The notes below the pieces were generated by a model. That model had not been told where the DNA came from. It saw only the letters and a program-made list of their open reading frames with translations, and made no database searches. Both the position numbers and the translations under genes were made by a program. A stretch of DNA of 64,000 nucleotides, from positions 124,001-188,000 of the forward strand of contig JAWMQL010000001.1 in NCBI GenBank assembly GCA_033283165.1, in the 5' to 3' direction. Below, one piece after another: positions 49,554 through 57,935 of this stretch. Source of the DNA: JAWMQL01 sp033283165 (GTDB lineage Bacteria > Pseudomonadota > Gammaproteobacteria > Pseudomonadales > Halieaceae). How positions within the stretch are numbered: position 1 is the stretch's first letter; every line of letters starts with the position of its first letter.

Positions 49554-50084
49554 GTGACTGAGTCCGACCTCATCCCCAGCATACCCGCGGAGGAGGGCGA
49601 GCGCCGGGAGCGCCGCGCCAATTCCTCTCTGGGGGCGCTTTGGGATCTGCTTGACGCGGTGAAAGATCCGGAAGTTCCCGCAGTGAGCCTGTGGGAAATG
49701 GGCATCCTGCAGGACCTGGAGATGGACGGCGACAAGGTCGTGGTGACCATCACGCCGACCTACTCCGGCTGTCCTGCCATGACCGTTATGGCAGAGGACG
49801 TGGTGGCAGAACTGGCCCGGGCCGGTTACCGGTCCGAGGTGGTCAGCAGGCTTTCTCCCGCCTGGTCCACCGCCTGGATCTCAGCGGAGGCTCAGGCCAA
49901 GCTACGCGCCAGCGGCATCGCGCCCCCTGGTCATGGCCGTGGTACCGAGGACGTTGAGGTCCTGTGTCCCCGCTGCAGTTCGCCCGAGGTGAAGAGGCTC
50001 AGTGAATTTGGCACCACCGCCTGCAAGGCGCTCTACCAGTGTCTCGCCTGCGGTGAACCCTTCGATCATTTCAAACCCATTTAG
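49554..50084 (+). CDS. paaD: Phenylacetate degradation protein PaaD
   Basis: 176 aa. MIP18/DUF59-type domain (LWDLLDAVKDPEVPAVSLWEMGIL, TPTYSGCPAM) followed by a Cys-rich end (CPRCSS ... ACKALYQCLACGEPFDHFKP) that probably binds a metal or Fe-S cluster. Required for an active epoxidase, likely in cluster assembly on PaaE. GTG start; slightly longer N-terminus than E. coli (165 aa). Confidence 0.95.
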   Translation: MTESDLIPSIPAEEGERRERRANSSLGALWDLLDAVKDPEVPAVSLWEMGILQDLEMDGDKVVVTITPTYSGCPAMTVMAEDVVAELARAGYRSEVVSRLSPAWSTAWISAEAQAKLRASGIAPPGHGRGTEDVEVLCPRCSSPEVKRLSEFGTTACKALYQCLACGEPFDHFKPI

Positions 50085-50093
50085 GAGAGCGTT

Positions 50094-51185
50094 ATGGCAG
50101 ACGCACAACTACATACGCTGACCGTGGCCGCCGTGGAGCCCGAGACGGCCAACGCGATCAAGATCAGCTTCGAAGTTCCCGCCGAACTGGAAGAGACTTT
50201 TCGCTACAAACAGGGCCAGTACCTGACCCTTGAATCCACCATTGACGGCGAGCCGGTGCGCCGCTCGTATTCCATTTGCTCCGGCGTCAACGACGAGGCC
50301 ATGCAGGTGGCCATCAAGCGCGTGGAAGGGGGCGTTTACTCCAATTTCGCCAACGACTCGCTGCAGGCAGGGGACAGGATCCAGGTGATGCCCCCCCAGG
50401 GCAGTTTCTACACGGAACTGGATCCCTCGGCCGCGCGCAACTACCTGTTTATCGCGGCTGGCAGCGGCATTACACCGGTGATCTCCAACGTCAAGACCAT
50501 CCTCGAGGAGGAGCCGAACAGTCGAGTGACGCTGCTGCTCGGTAACCAGCGCACCAATACCATCATGTTCCGGGAGACCCTGAGCTTCCTCAAGAACAGG
50601 TACATGACACGGCTGCTGTGGGTGAATATCCTGAGCAAGGAGGACCAGGGTTCAGACGTGCTAAATGGACGCCTCAACAATCGCAAGGGTGGTCAACTCA
50701 ACCAGCAGCTGATTGACCTGAGCAGTTACGACGAATACTTCATCTGTGGCCCGGAGTCGATGATTTCCGAGGTCTCCCGTGGGCTGCGCGGTGTGGGCGT
50801 GGACGAGGACAATATTCACTACGAGCTGTTTGCCTCCTCCGCGGACGATGCCCGGGCCGTGGTGGAGAAACACCACGCCCGCGCCAAGGCTTACGGCGGC
50901 AAGACCAGTAACGTGACCGTCATCATGGATGGTCGTGCCAGCCACTTCGAACTGCCCACGAATGGAGAGAATATTCTCGACGCCGGCATGAATCACGGCG
51001 TCGACCTGCCTTACTCGTGCAAGGGGGGGGTCTGCTCCACCTGCAAGGCCAGGCTGGTGGAAGGGGAAGTGGACATGGATATCACCCATGGCCTGGAAGC
51101 CGGCGAGATCGAGCAGGGCTTCGTGCTCACTTGCCAGGCGCACCCCATCAGTGACAAAGTCGTCGTCGACTTTGACCAGAAATAA
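50094..51185 (+). CDS. paaE: Phenylacetyl-CoA epoxidase reductase PaaE
   Basis: 363 aa. FAD domain (RRSYSICSG), NAD domain (YLFIAAGSGITPVISNVKTIL, EYFICGPESMISEV) and a C-terminal plant-type 2Fe-2S domain with Cys ligands in YSCKGGVCSTCKARL and LTCQA. Passes electrons from NADPH to the PaaAC diiron centre. ATG has a GGAG site. Confidence 0.97.
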   Translation: MADAQLHTLTVAAVEPETANAIKISFEVPAELEETFRYKQGQYLTLESTIDGEPVRRSYSICSGVNDEAMQVAIKRVEGGVYSNFANDSLQAGDRIQVMPPQGSFYTELDPSAARNYLFIAAGSGITPVISNVKTILEEEPNSRVTLLLGNQRTNTIMFRETLSFLKNRYMTRLLWVNILSKEDQGSDVLNGRLNNRKGGQLNQQLIDLSSYDEYFICGPESMISEVSRGLRGVGVDEDNIHYELFASSADDARAVVEKHHARAKAYGGKTSNVTVIMDGRASHFELPTNGENILDAGMNHGVDLPYSCKGGVCSTCKARLVEGEVDMDITHGLEAGEIEQGFVLTCQAHPISDKVVVDFDQK

Positions 51186-51187
51186 GA

Positions 51188-51526
51188 ATGGAGCGCACCA
51201 TGTACTGTATGACTGTCACCTATCCCGTCGGCGAAGATACCCGGTTTGATATGGACTATTACCGCGAAACCCATGTGCCGCTGTGTGAGAAGCTGTTTGC
51301 TGAACACGGATTTCTGGGGTCGGTGCTGCGCATGGACCAGGGCAGCGCCCCGGGTAAAGGCGGCCTCAACTACGCCTCCGTGGACCTGTTATTTGCGAGC
51401 GCAGAGCAAATGGGTGCGGGCCTGGCGGCACATGGCAAGGAAATCGGCGCCGACATCGCCAATTACACCGACTGCACGCCGACCATGACCTTCAGCGAGG
51501 TGGCAGTAGACCTGCGGAGGGCTTGA
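51188..51526 (+). CDS. EthD-like small protein at the end of the paa operon
   Basis: 112 aa (ATG 51188; a second ATG at 51200). Dimeric alpha-beta-barrel pattern of the EthD family: YCMTVTYPVGEDTRFDMDYYRETHVPLCEKLF, with the conserved HVPL segment, and a second half NYASVDLLFASAEQM ... ANYTDCTP. EthD-like proteins accompany oxidative catabolism operons with mostly unknown roles. It starts two bases after paaE and must be co-expressed with it. Not part of the classical paa set. Confidence 0.8.
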   Translation: MERTMYCMTVTYPVGEDTRFDMDYYRETHVPLCEKLFAEHGFLGSVLRMDQGSAPGKGGLNYASVDLLFASAEQMGAGLAAHGKEIGADIANYTDCTPTMTFSEVAVDLRRA

Positions 51527-51560
51527 GCGCAGGCTGTTCAGGTGCGATAGGGGCCTGGCC

Positions 51561-52304
51561 TTGAGTGACTCCCGGGAACCCGGGCGGAGCGCCCGTCGCT
51601 TCTTTCTGTTCCTCGTGTTTTGCCTGGTTTCGCCGCTGCTACTGGTGGCGCTGGCTGCGCCAGCGCCGGCAGTCGGTGTGCTCTGGGACTGGGCCAACGC
51701 CATCGGCTACGTGGGTGTTGCCCTGGTTTTGCTGCTGTTTTTCTACACCGGCCGGCCCCGGGCCTTCCCCCCATTCAGCGGACGCTTTTTCGCCAATATC
51801 CACCGGGACCTGGGCTACGTCGCCCTGCTGCTGGTACTGGTCCATGTCGGCCTGCTGCTGTATACGGAACCGCTTCTGTTGGAGCACCTCAAGCCCAGCG
51901 CTCCACTGTACATGCTGGCCGGGCTGGCCTCGACAGTGCTGTTTTTGCTGCTGGCGATCACTTCCATTACCCCGCTTCGGCGCCGCCTGTGGCCGGACTA
52001 TCATCGCTTTCGCGGGTTTCACGCCTGGCTTTCGATGGCGGCGGTGGTTCTGCTGCTGGTGCACATTGTCGGCAGCGGCTATTACCTGAATACGGGGTTA
52101 AAGACGGCCATCCTGCTGTTGGTCAGTGGCGTGCTGTTGGGTGTTTATATCGACAAGCGCCATGTGCACCTGCGCCATGATCGCTCTGTGGCGCGGCTCC
52201 GCAACACCTCACATTACGCCGCCGCCCTGGCCTTTGGCCCGGTCACGCTGGTGCTGGTCCTCGCGTTGGGGCTGGCCTGTCTGTGGCTGGGGCTGGCCCC
52301 GTGA
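51561..52304 (+). CDS. Ferric-reductase-like di-heme b membrane protein
   Basis: 247 aa with six to seven hydrophobic helices. It contains two His-x13-His pairs (His 81/95 and His 154/168), the two-heme b ligand pattern of the ferric reductase/NOX/YedZ superfamily, but no attached FAD/NAD domain. It could carry electrons across the inner membrane. TTG start at 51561, 34 bases after the EthD-like gene. Its stop overlaps the start of a tetraheme cytochrome gene (GTGA), implying a b-c electron-transfer complex. Confidence 0.72.
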   Translation: MSDSREPGRSARRFFLFLVFCLVSPLLLVALAAPAPAVGVLWDWANAIGYVGVALVLLLFFYTGRPRAFPPFSGRFFANIHRDLGYVALLLVLVHVGLLLYTEPLLLEHLKPSAPLYMLAGLASTVLFLLLAITSITPLRRRLWPDYHRFRGFHAWLSMAAVVLLLVHIVGSGYYLNTGLKTAILLLVSGVLLGVYIDKRHVHLRHDRSVARLRNTSHYAAALAFGPVTLVLVLALGLACLWLGLAP

Positions 52305-52672
52305 GGAGGCATCAAGGCCGCGCAGTGCTGCGCCTGGCCTGGCCCTGGTGTGCTGCGGTGCTGGTATTCCTGGTCGTGTTGTACGCGGGCCACGCCTGGC
52401 GCCAACAACAACTGGCCCGCCGACCCATGTTGCCGACAGGCTTCGAGCACATCGACCATGTCGACATCCATTGTGCCGACTGCCACCACAATTGGTTGGA
52501 CGGGACGGGCAGCGGTATCTGTTACAACTGCCACAAGACCGATGCAGCGGTTAATCGGGAGATGGAAGCTATTTTTCACCAGTTCTGCCGGGGCTGCCAC
52601 GTCGACGAGCGCGCGCAGGGGGAGAAAAGCGGGCCGCTGCGCTCCTGCGCGGCCTGTCACCCGGCACAGTGA
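52301..52672 (+). CDS. Membrane-anchored tetraheme c-type cytochrome
   Basis: 123 aa. N-terminal anchor (about residues 9-30) and a periplasmic domain with four CxxCH sites: Cys 58, 74, 96 and 116. FEHIDHVDIHCADCHH is the start typical of class III/c7 cytochromes (His ligands spaced before the first heme). GTG start overlaps the preceding stop. With the upstream di-heme b protein it forms a small redox module of unknown donor and acceptor. Confidence 0.85.
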   Translation: MRRHQGRAVLRLAWPWCAAVLVFLVVLYAGHAWRQQQLARRPMLPTGFEHIDHVDIHCADCHHNWLDGTGSGICYNCHKTDAAVNREMEAIFHQFCRGCHVDERAQGEKSGPLRSCAACHPAQ

Positions 52673-52754
52673 AACCAGGGCCGTACTGTTTCCGGCAAAA
52701 CGCTTCTGCTACATTGAACAACATTGGCACATGTACATAACAGGATAAAAAGCC

Positions 52755-53003
52755 GTGAACGATGATAAGAAACTCGAGGCAATTCGCCGCAAGACCCGCC
52801 AGCGGCTGATTTTTACCGGCATCACCCTGGTGCTCTATTTTTCCTATGTTTTCAACTACACCACGGATAACCCCTTGCTGGGTCGATTGGTCGGGGATTC
52901 ACATATCTCCGGCTCACTGGTGATGTTCGTGTGCCTGATTGTTTCCTTTATCGGCCTGGAACTGCTGTTTCTGGCAATCAATCGCCACAGAGGGGAGGAT
53001 TAG
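52755..53003 (+). CDS. DUF485 small membrane protein (YjcH-like)
   Basis: 82 aa with two hydrophobic helices (about 20-38 and 51-75) and charged ends, the pattern of YjcH/DUF485. In many proteobacteria this gene directly precedes actP-type symporters, as here (4-base gap). Likely accessory to the transporter. GTG start. Confidence 0.85.
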   Translation: MNDDKKLEAIRRKTRQRLIFTGITLVLYFSYVFNYTTDNPLLGRLVGDSHISGSLVMFVCLIVSFIGLELLFLAINRHRGED

Positions 53004-53007
53004 GGCT

Positions 53008-54672
53008 ATGGTACTCGGCAAGATTGCGTCAGCACTGGCGCTGCTCACACCGCTGGCTGCCGTGGCTGCGCCCGCCATTGACGGCGAGGTGGAGCGGCAG
53101 GCCGTCAATCCCACCGCCATCGTGATGTTTCTTATTTTCGTGGCGGCCACCCTGGCGATCACCTGGTGGGCTGCCAGGCGCACCCGGAGCAGCAAGGATT
53201 TTTACACCGCCGGCGGCGAAATAACCGGGCTGCAGAATGGCACCGCTATCGCCGGTGACTTCATGTCGGCCGCTTCTTTCCTCGGCATTACCGGTCTGAT
53301 ATTCCTGGGTGGATTCGACGGCCTGGTACTCGCCCTGGGCGCGTTTTCCGCGTGGCCACTGATGCTGTTCCTGCTCGCCAAACGGGTGCGCAACCTGGGC
53401 AGCTTCACCTTTGTGGATGTGGTCTCCATGCGCCTGGATCGCACCCCGATCCGCATTGTCGCCCTGCTGGGTACGGTTACCGTGGTGGTGCTCTATCTTA
53501 TCGCCCAGATGGTGGGTGCAGGAAAGTTGATCGAACTGCTGTTCGGGCTGCCCTACAACGTGGCGGTTATCTCCGTGAGCATTCTGGTACTCGCTTACGT
53601 TACCTTCGGAGGCATGTTGGCGACCACCTGGGTGCAGATTATCAAGGCCATACTGTTGATTACCGGGGTGACCATCTGTGCCTTCCTGGTGATGAAGGAA
53701 GTGGGTTTCAGCATCGATGCCCTGTTAGCCGGCGCCGCCGACAATCACCCGCGGGGGATGGCGATACTGAGTCCCGGTGTCCTGTTCCGGGACCCGGTGC
53801 AGATCGCTACCATCCTGGTGTCCATGATGTTCGGAACCCTGGGCCTGCCCCATATTCTCATGCGCCTGTTCACCGTGCCCAATATGCACGAGGCCAAGAA
53901 ATCAGCACTCTACGCGTCTCTGTTCATGGGCTATTTCTACCTGGCGATCATTGTGCTCGGTTTCGGCACCGCCTACCTGCTTTACAACAACCCGCAATTC
54001 TTCGACGCGCAAGGCAAAATCATCGGCGGCAGTAATATGGCGGCTATCCACCTGGCCAATGCGGTGGGGGGAGACCTGTTAACAGGCTTCATGTCGGCGG
54101 TTTCCTTCGCCACCATCCTGGCGGTGGTGGCCGGTCTGACCGTCTCTGGCGCGGCGGCCATCGCCCACGACCTGTACGCCGAGGTACTGTGCAAGGGCAA
54201 ACCGGACCACAAGACCGAGATGCGCCTGACCCGCATCACGACGATTGCCATCGGTATTATCGCTGTCATACTCGGGATTCTGTTTCAAAATGAGAACGTG
54301 GCTTTTATTGCCACCATGCCCATGGTGGTGGCTGCGTCGGTCAATTTCCCGATACTTTTCCTGTCCCTGTTCTGGTCCGGGCTCACCACCCGGGGCTCCA
54401 TCTCCGGAGCGCTGGTGGGCCTGGTGTCCTCTGTAGCACTGATCGTTATAGGGCCGCAGGTATGGGTCTCGGTGCTGGGCCACGAGGCGCCGCTGTTCCC
54501 CTATAATTACCCGGCGCTGTTTACCCTGCCACTGGCGCTGGTGGTGACCTGGTCGGTATCGGTAAGCGACCGCAGCGAGCGTGGTAAGGTGGACCGGGAT
54601 AACTACCATGACCTGTTGATCCGCTCCGAGTTCGGTCCCCAGGATGGTGTGCTGGAGGTGGCCAGGCACTGA
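53008..54672 (+). CDS. ActP/PaaL-like sodium:solute symporter
   Basis: 554 aa from ATG 53008. A possible N-terminal signal-like helix is followed by about 13 transmembrane segments. SSS signature regions: RRTRSSKDFYTAGGEITGLQNGTAIAGDFMSAASFLGI, TFVDVVSMRLDRTPIR, FGTLGLPHILMRLFTVPNMHEAKKS, and SAVSFATILAVVAGLTVSGAAAIAHDLYAEV. Close to acetate permease ActP and to the phenylacetate permease PaaL of pseudomonads, which belong to the same family. Given its place after the paa operon, phenylacetate or a related acid is a fair guess for the substrate. Confidence 0.9.
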   Translation: MVLGKIASALALLTPLAAVAAPAIDGEVERQAVNPTAIVMFLIFVAATLAITWWAARRTRSSKDFYTAGGEITGLQNGTAIAGDFMSAASFLGITGLIFLGGFDGLVLALGAFSAWPLMLFLLAKRVRNLGSFTFVDVVSMRLDRTPIRIVALLGTVTVVVLYLIAQMVGAGKLIELLFGLPYNVAVISVSILVLAYVTFGGMLATTWVQIIKAILLITGVTICAFLVMKEVGFSIDALLAGAADNHPRGMAILSPGVLFRDPVQIATILVSMMFGTLGLPHILMRLFTVPNMHEAKKSALYASLFMGYFYLAIIVLGFGTAYLLYNNPQFFDAQGKIIGGSNMAAIHLANAVGGDLLTGFMSAVSFATILAVVAGLTVSGAAAIAHDLYAEVLCKGKPDHKTEMRLTRITTIAIGIIAVILGILFQNENVAFIATMPMVVAASVNFPILFLSLFWSGLTTRGSISGALVGLVSSVALIVIGPQVWVSVLGHEAPLFPYNYPALFTLPLALVVTWSVSVSDRSERGKVDRDNYHDLLIRSEFGPQDGVLEVARH

Positions 54673-54720
54673 CCGCCGTGGAGTCGGGCGGTAGTGCGGA
54701 ACAAAAAGCGAGGAGATACC

Positions 54721-55614
54721 ATGATCGACCCTTACGCCCTTATCGCCCGGCGCCTGATCTGTGCGCTGGCAGTGGTGGCCGCCTTCATGGTGCCGGGTGC
54801 CTTTGCCGCGGACGACGTCTTTTCCCACCCTTACGGCGACAACGCTGCGGCCGGTGGCTACGTGGAAGTCAACGGTATCCGCATGTACTACGAAGTCTAT
54901 GGCGAGGGGGAACCCCTGGTGCTGATCCATGGCTCGGGCCAGAGCATCGAGGCGATGAAGCACCAGATCGAGCACTTCGCCCACCGTTACAAGGTAGTTG
55001 TGGCGGACAGCCGCGCCCACGGCAAGTCGGGGATGACCGACCAGCAGATGACCTACCGGCAGATGGCGTCTGACTGGGCAGGCCTGATCAGGCACCTCGG
55101 CCTGGGCAAGGTGCGCCTGGTGGGCTGGAGCGACGGAGGCAACATCGGGCTCCTGATGGCGATACTCTACCCGGAAACGATCGACCGGCTGGCGGTCATG
55201 GGGGCCAATATGCAGCCCGATACCAGTGCCGTGTACGAGTGGGCGGTGGAGTGGGTGGCGAGGCAGTCGCAGCACATCGATGACATGCTGGCAAAGGGGG
55301 ATACCAGCCAGAACTGGGCAGCGGCCAAACAGCAGTTCTACCTGCTCCGGGAGCTGCCGGATATCTCCCTGGAGGAGATGCACAGTATCGAGGTGCCGGT
55401 GCTGGTGATGGCCGGGGATAAAGACATCATCCGTGAGGAGCACACCGTGCTGATGTACCAGACACTGCCCAGGGCTCACCTGGCGATTTTCCCCGGTGAG
55501 ACCCACTTCACCCCCGCCATGAACCCGGCCCTGTTCAATGCCACGGTGGAGCGCTTCATGGAGCATCCCTACTCGCGACCCGATTCGAAAGACGTGGTGC
55601 TGAGTGAGCATTGA
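54721..55614 (+). CDS. Exported alpha/beta hydrolase
   Basis: 297 aa from ATG 54721 (AGGAG upstream). Signal peptide about 1-30 (cleavage near AFAA). HGSG oxyanion region at 70-73, nucleophile Ser 137 in GWSDGG, Asp 235 in GDKD, His 262 in GETHF. Esterase or C-C hydrolase type; substrate unknown. Its 3' end overlaps the likely GTG start of the PQQ dehydrogenase, so the pair is probably co-expressed; it may release an alcohol from an ester in the periplasm for that enzyme. Confidence 0.85.
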   Translation: MIDPYALIARRLICALAVVAAFMVPGAFAADDVFSHPYGDNAAAGGYVEVNGIRMYYEVYGEGEPLVLIHGSGQSIEAMKHQIEHFAHRYKVVVADSRAHGKSGMTDQQMTYRQMASDWAGLIRHLGLGKVRLVGWSDGGNIGLLMAILYPETIDRLAVMGANMQPDTSAVYEWAVEWVARQSQHIDDMLAKGDTSQNWAAAKQQFYLLRELPDISLEEMHSIEVPVLVMAGDKDIIREEHTVLMYQTLPRAHLAIFPGETHFTPAMNPALFNATVERFMEHPYSRPDSKDVVLSEH

Positions 55615-57877
55615 GATGCGTATCCCGGGGGCCTGTCGCCTTGTCGGCAGCCTGTTGGCGGCCTGCTGCCTGGGGCTCGCTGCCTGCGAAAGCAGGGCCC
55701 CGCAACAGCCGCCGGGATTGCAGGAGCCGGTAGCGGCAGCGGCTGTCCCCGTGGACAATAAACGTCTCCTGAATCTGGCCGCGGAGCCGGGCACCTGGCT
55801 TACTGGCGGCCGCGATTACCAGCAGAGTTACCATTCGCCACTTGCGCAGATCACGGCGGAAAACGTCACACAGCTCGGTTACGCCTGGCATCACGACCTG
55901 GGTTCCGAGCACGGTTATGAGGCGACCCCCATCGTTGTGGACGGCGTTATGTACGGCAGCGGCCCCAAAGGGGCAGCCTTCGCACTGGACGCCGCCAGCG
56001 GTGACGAGCTCTGGACGTTTGACCCGGACATAGACACCGGTTTTGTGCGCAAGGTCTGTTGCGGCCTGGTGAATCGCGGTGTTGCCATCTGGGGCGATAA
56101 GGTGTTTGTGGCGTCGGTGGACGGCTATCTCTACGCGCTGGACAAGGAAGACGGCAGTGTGACCTGGAGAGTTGATACGTTTAGCGACCGCGAGCGGGGT
56201 TACACCATCACCGGCGCGCCCTATATCGCCAACGATCTGGTGATCATCGGTAACGCCGGGGCCGAATTCGACGCGCGGGGCTATATCACCGCCTACGACA
56301 CCGCCACCGGCCAGCAACGCTGGCGTTTCTTCACCGTGCCCGGGTCTGCCGAGGGGCCGTTCGAGCATCCGGAACTGGAGAACGCGGCGAAGACCTGGGA
56401 CCGCGACAGCCTGTGGCAGGTGGGCCTGGGCGGCACCGTGTGGGACGCCATGGCCTTCGACCCGGAACTGAACCTGCTCTACGTGGGCACTGGCAACGCC
56501 GCGCCCTATCCGCGTAAGCTGCGCAGTCCGCGAGGGGGCGATAATCTGTATCTCTCTTCCATCCTCGCCATCGATCCCGGTTCGGGCCGCCTGCTCTGGC
56601 ACTACCAGACCACGCCCGGGGACAACTGGGATTACACCGCCACCCAGAAGATGATCCTCGCTGACCTGGAGATCGGCGGGACGACCCGGCAGGTGATCAT
56701 GCAGGCCCCCAAGAACGGCTTCTTCTACGTCCTGGACCGGCTCACCGGGGAATTGATTTCGGCGAAGCCCTTTGCGGCGGTGAACTGGGCCAGTCATATC
56801 GACCTGGAGACCGGCCGTCCGGCGGAGACGGGACAGGGGGAGTACTTCTTTGAGCCGAAGTTGATCTTCCCGGGTCCCCAGGGCGCCCACAACTGGCAGC
56901 CCATGTCCTACAGCCCGACTACCGGGCTGGTTTATATTCCCGCCAAAGAGGCCGGCGCGATCTGGACCATGCCCGAGGAGCCCTTCGAGTACCAGAAAGG
57001 CGGGCTCAACTCGCACTCGGTCTACATCTTCCCCACGCCGGGGGAGTGGGGCCTGGACAGCGCCCTGGCCCAGACCCTGCCGCCTATCGAGGAACTGGGC
57101 AAGGGGCAGCCCGACACCACCATTCGCGGCTTCCTGCGCGCCTGGGACCCGGTGAAACAGGAGCTCGCCTGGGAGCGCGAGACCTCCGGCCCCTGGGTGG
57201 GCAACATGGCGGCCTTCTGGAACGGTGGCGGCGTCATGACCACCGCGACCAACCTGGTGTTCCAGGGGCGCGGCAGCGGTCGTCTGGTGGTGCTGGATGC
57301 GGCGACCGGCGCGGAGCTGCACAGCATAGACGTGGGCCTTTCCATGATGGCCGCGCCCATGACCTACACCGCGCAGGGCGAGCAGTACGTGGCCATCATT
57401 ACGGGTATCGGCGGTGGCAACGGCAACGATTACCTGCCGGGCATGGCGGCCTATACCTACGGCAACCAGGGGCGGGTGGTGGCCTTCAAGCTCGGCGGCG
57501 GTGAGGTGCCCCGGCGGCCGGAGATCGCCCGCGAGGAGAACCTGCTGGAAGAGCCTCCGGTGCCGCGTCGCGGCAGCGAAGAACAGGTCGCGGAGGGCGC
57601 GAAGCTGTACCTGCGCAACTGCGCCAAGTGTCATTCCAACATCGACGGCCGCGGCTCCGGGATTCCCGATCTGCGCGTGATGGGCGCGACTGCACACGCC
57701 GAGTTCAGCGACATCCTGTTGAAGGGCACGCGCGCAGACAAGGGCATGGGAAACTTTTCTGACCTGCTGAACGAGTCTGAGGTACAGTCGCTGCATGTGT
57801 ACCTGATCGACCAGGCCTGGCAGCATTTCGAGAAGCAACAATCCGGTGGCGAGTGGCACAAGGCCCAGGTCGAGTGA
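55604..57877 (+). CDS. PQQ-dependent quinohemoprotein alcohol dehydrogenase, putative lipoprotein
   Basis: 757 aa from GTG 55604 (ATG 55616 is an alternative). N-terminal lipobox LAAC implies a lipid anchor. Eight-bladed propeller with the vicinal Cys 152-Cys 153 disulfide, tryptophan-docking repeats (for example YALDKEDGSVTWRV), the active-site stretch DNWDYT with catalytic Asp 343, and a C-terminal cytochrome c domain with CAKCH (Cys 673). Thr at Asp+2 (position 345) rather than Asp points to a calcium-type and not a lanthanide-type enzyme. Oxidises alcohols in the periplasm. No pqq biosynthesis genes are in the window. Confidence 0.93.
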   Translation: MSIEMRIPGACRLVGSLLAACCLGLAACESRAPQQPPGLQEPVAAAAVPVDNKRLLNLAAEPGTWLTGGRDYQQSYHSPLAQITAENVTQLGYAWHHDLGSEHGYEATPIVVDGVMYGSGPKGAAFALDAASGDELWTFDPDIDTGFVRKVCCGLVNRGVAIWGDKVFVASVDGYLYALDKEDGSVTWRVDTFSDRERGYTITGAPYIANDLVIIGNAGAEFDARGYITAYDTATGQQRWRFFTVPGSAEGPFEHPELENAAKTWDRDSLWQVGLGGTVWDAMAFDPELNLLYVGTGNAAPYPRKLRSPRGGDNLYLSSILAIDPGSGRLLWHYQTTPGDNWDYTATQKMILADLEIGGTTRQVIMQAPKNGFFYVLDRLTGELISAKPFAAVNWASHIDLETGRPAETGQGEYFFEPKLIFPGPQGAHNWQPMSYSPTTGLVYIPAKEAGAIWTMPEEPFEYQKGGLNSHSVYIFPTPGEWGLDSALAQTLPPIEELGKGQPDTTIRGFLRAWDPVKQELAWERETSGPWVGNMAAFWNGGGVMTTATNLVFQGRGSGRLVVLDAATGAELHSIDVGLSMMAAPMTYTAQGEQYVAIITGIGGGNGNDYLPGMAAYTYGNQGRVVAFKLGGGEVPRRPEIAREENLLEEPPVPRRGSEEQVAEGAKLYLRNCAKCHSNIDGRGSGIPDLRVMGATAHAEFSDILLKGTRADKGMGNFSDLLNESEVQSLHVYLIDQAWQHFEKQQSGGEWHKAQVE

Positions 57878-57880
57878 GCG

Positions 57881-57913
57881 TAAAAAAGGGGCGATGGAAA
57901 GATCCATCGCCCC
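57881..57913 (-). terminator. Terminator of TBDR 5 (minus strand)
   Basis: Perfect 11-bp stem GGGGCGATGGA/TCCATCGCCCC (57888-57898, 57903-57913) with a 4-base loop. On the minus strand it is followed by a six-T run; on the plus strand only TT follows, so it serves TBDR 5 best. Confidence 0.85.
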
Positions 57914-57935
57914 TTGCGGGTTCAGGCAGTGAGGT

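Noticed and set aside
56629..56638. Lanthanide-dependent alcohol dehydrogenase
   Set aside because: The residue two after the catalytic Asp is Thr, while XoxF/PedH-type enzymes have Asp there.
55556..57907. Minus-strand open frame of nearly 800 codons under the PQQ dehydrogenase
   Set aside because: Compositional shadow; the plus-strand protein has the Cys-Cys, Asp and CxxCH motifs expected.
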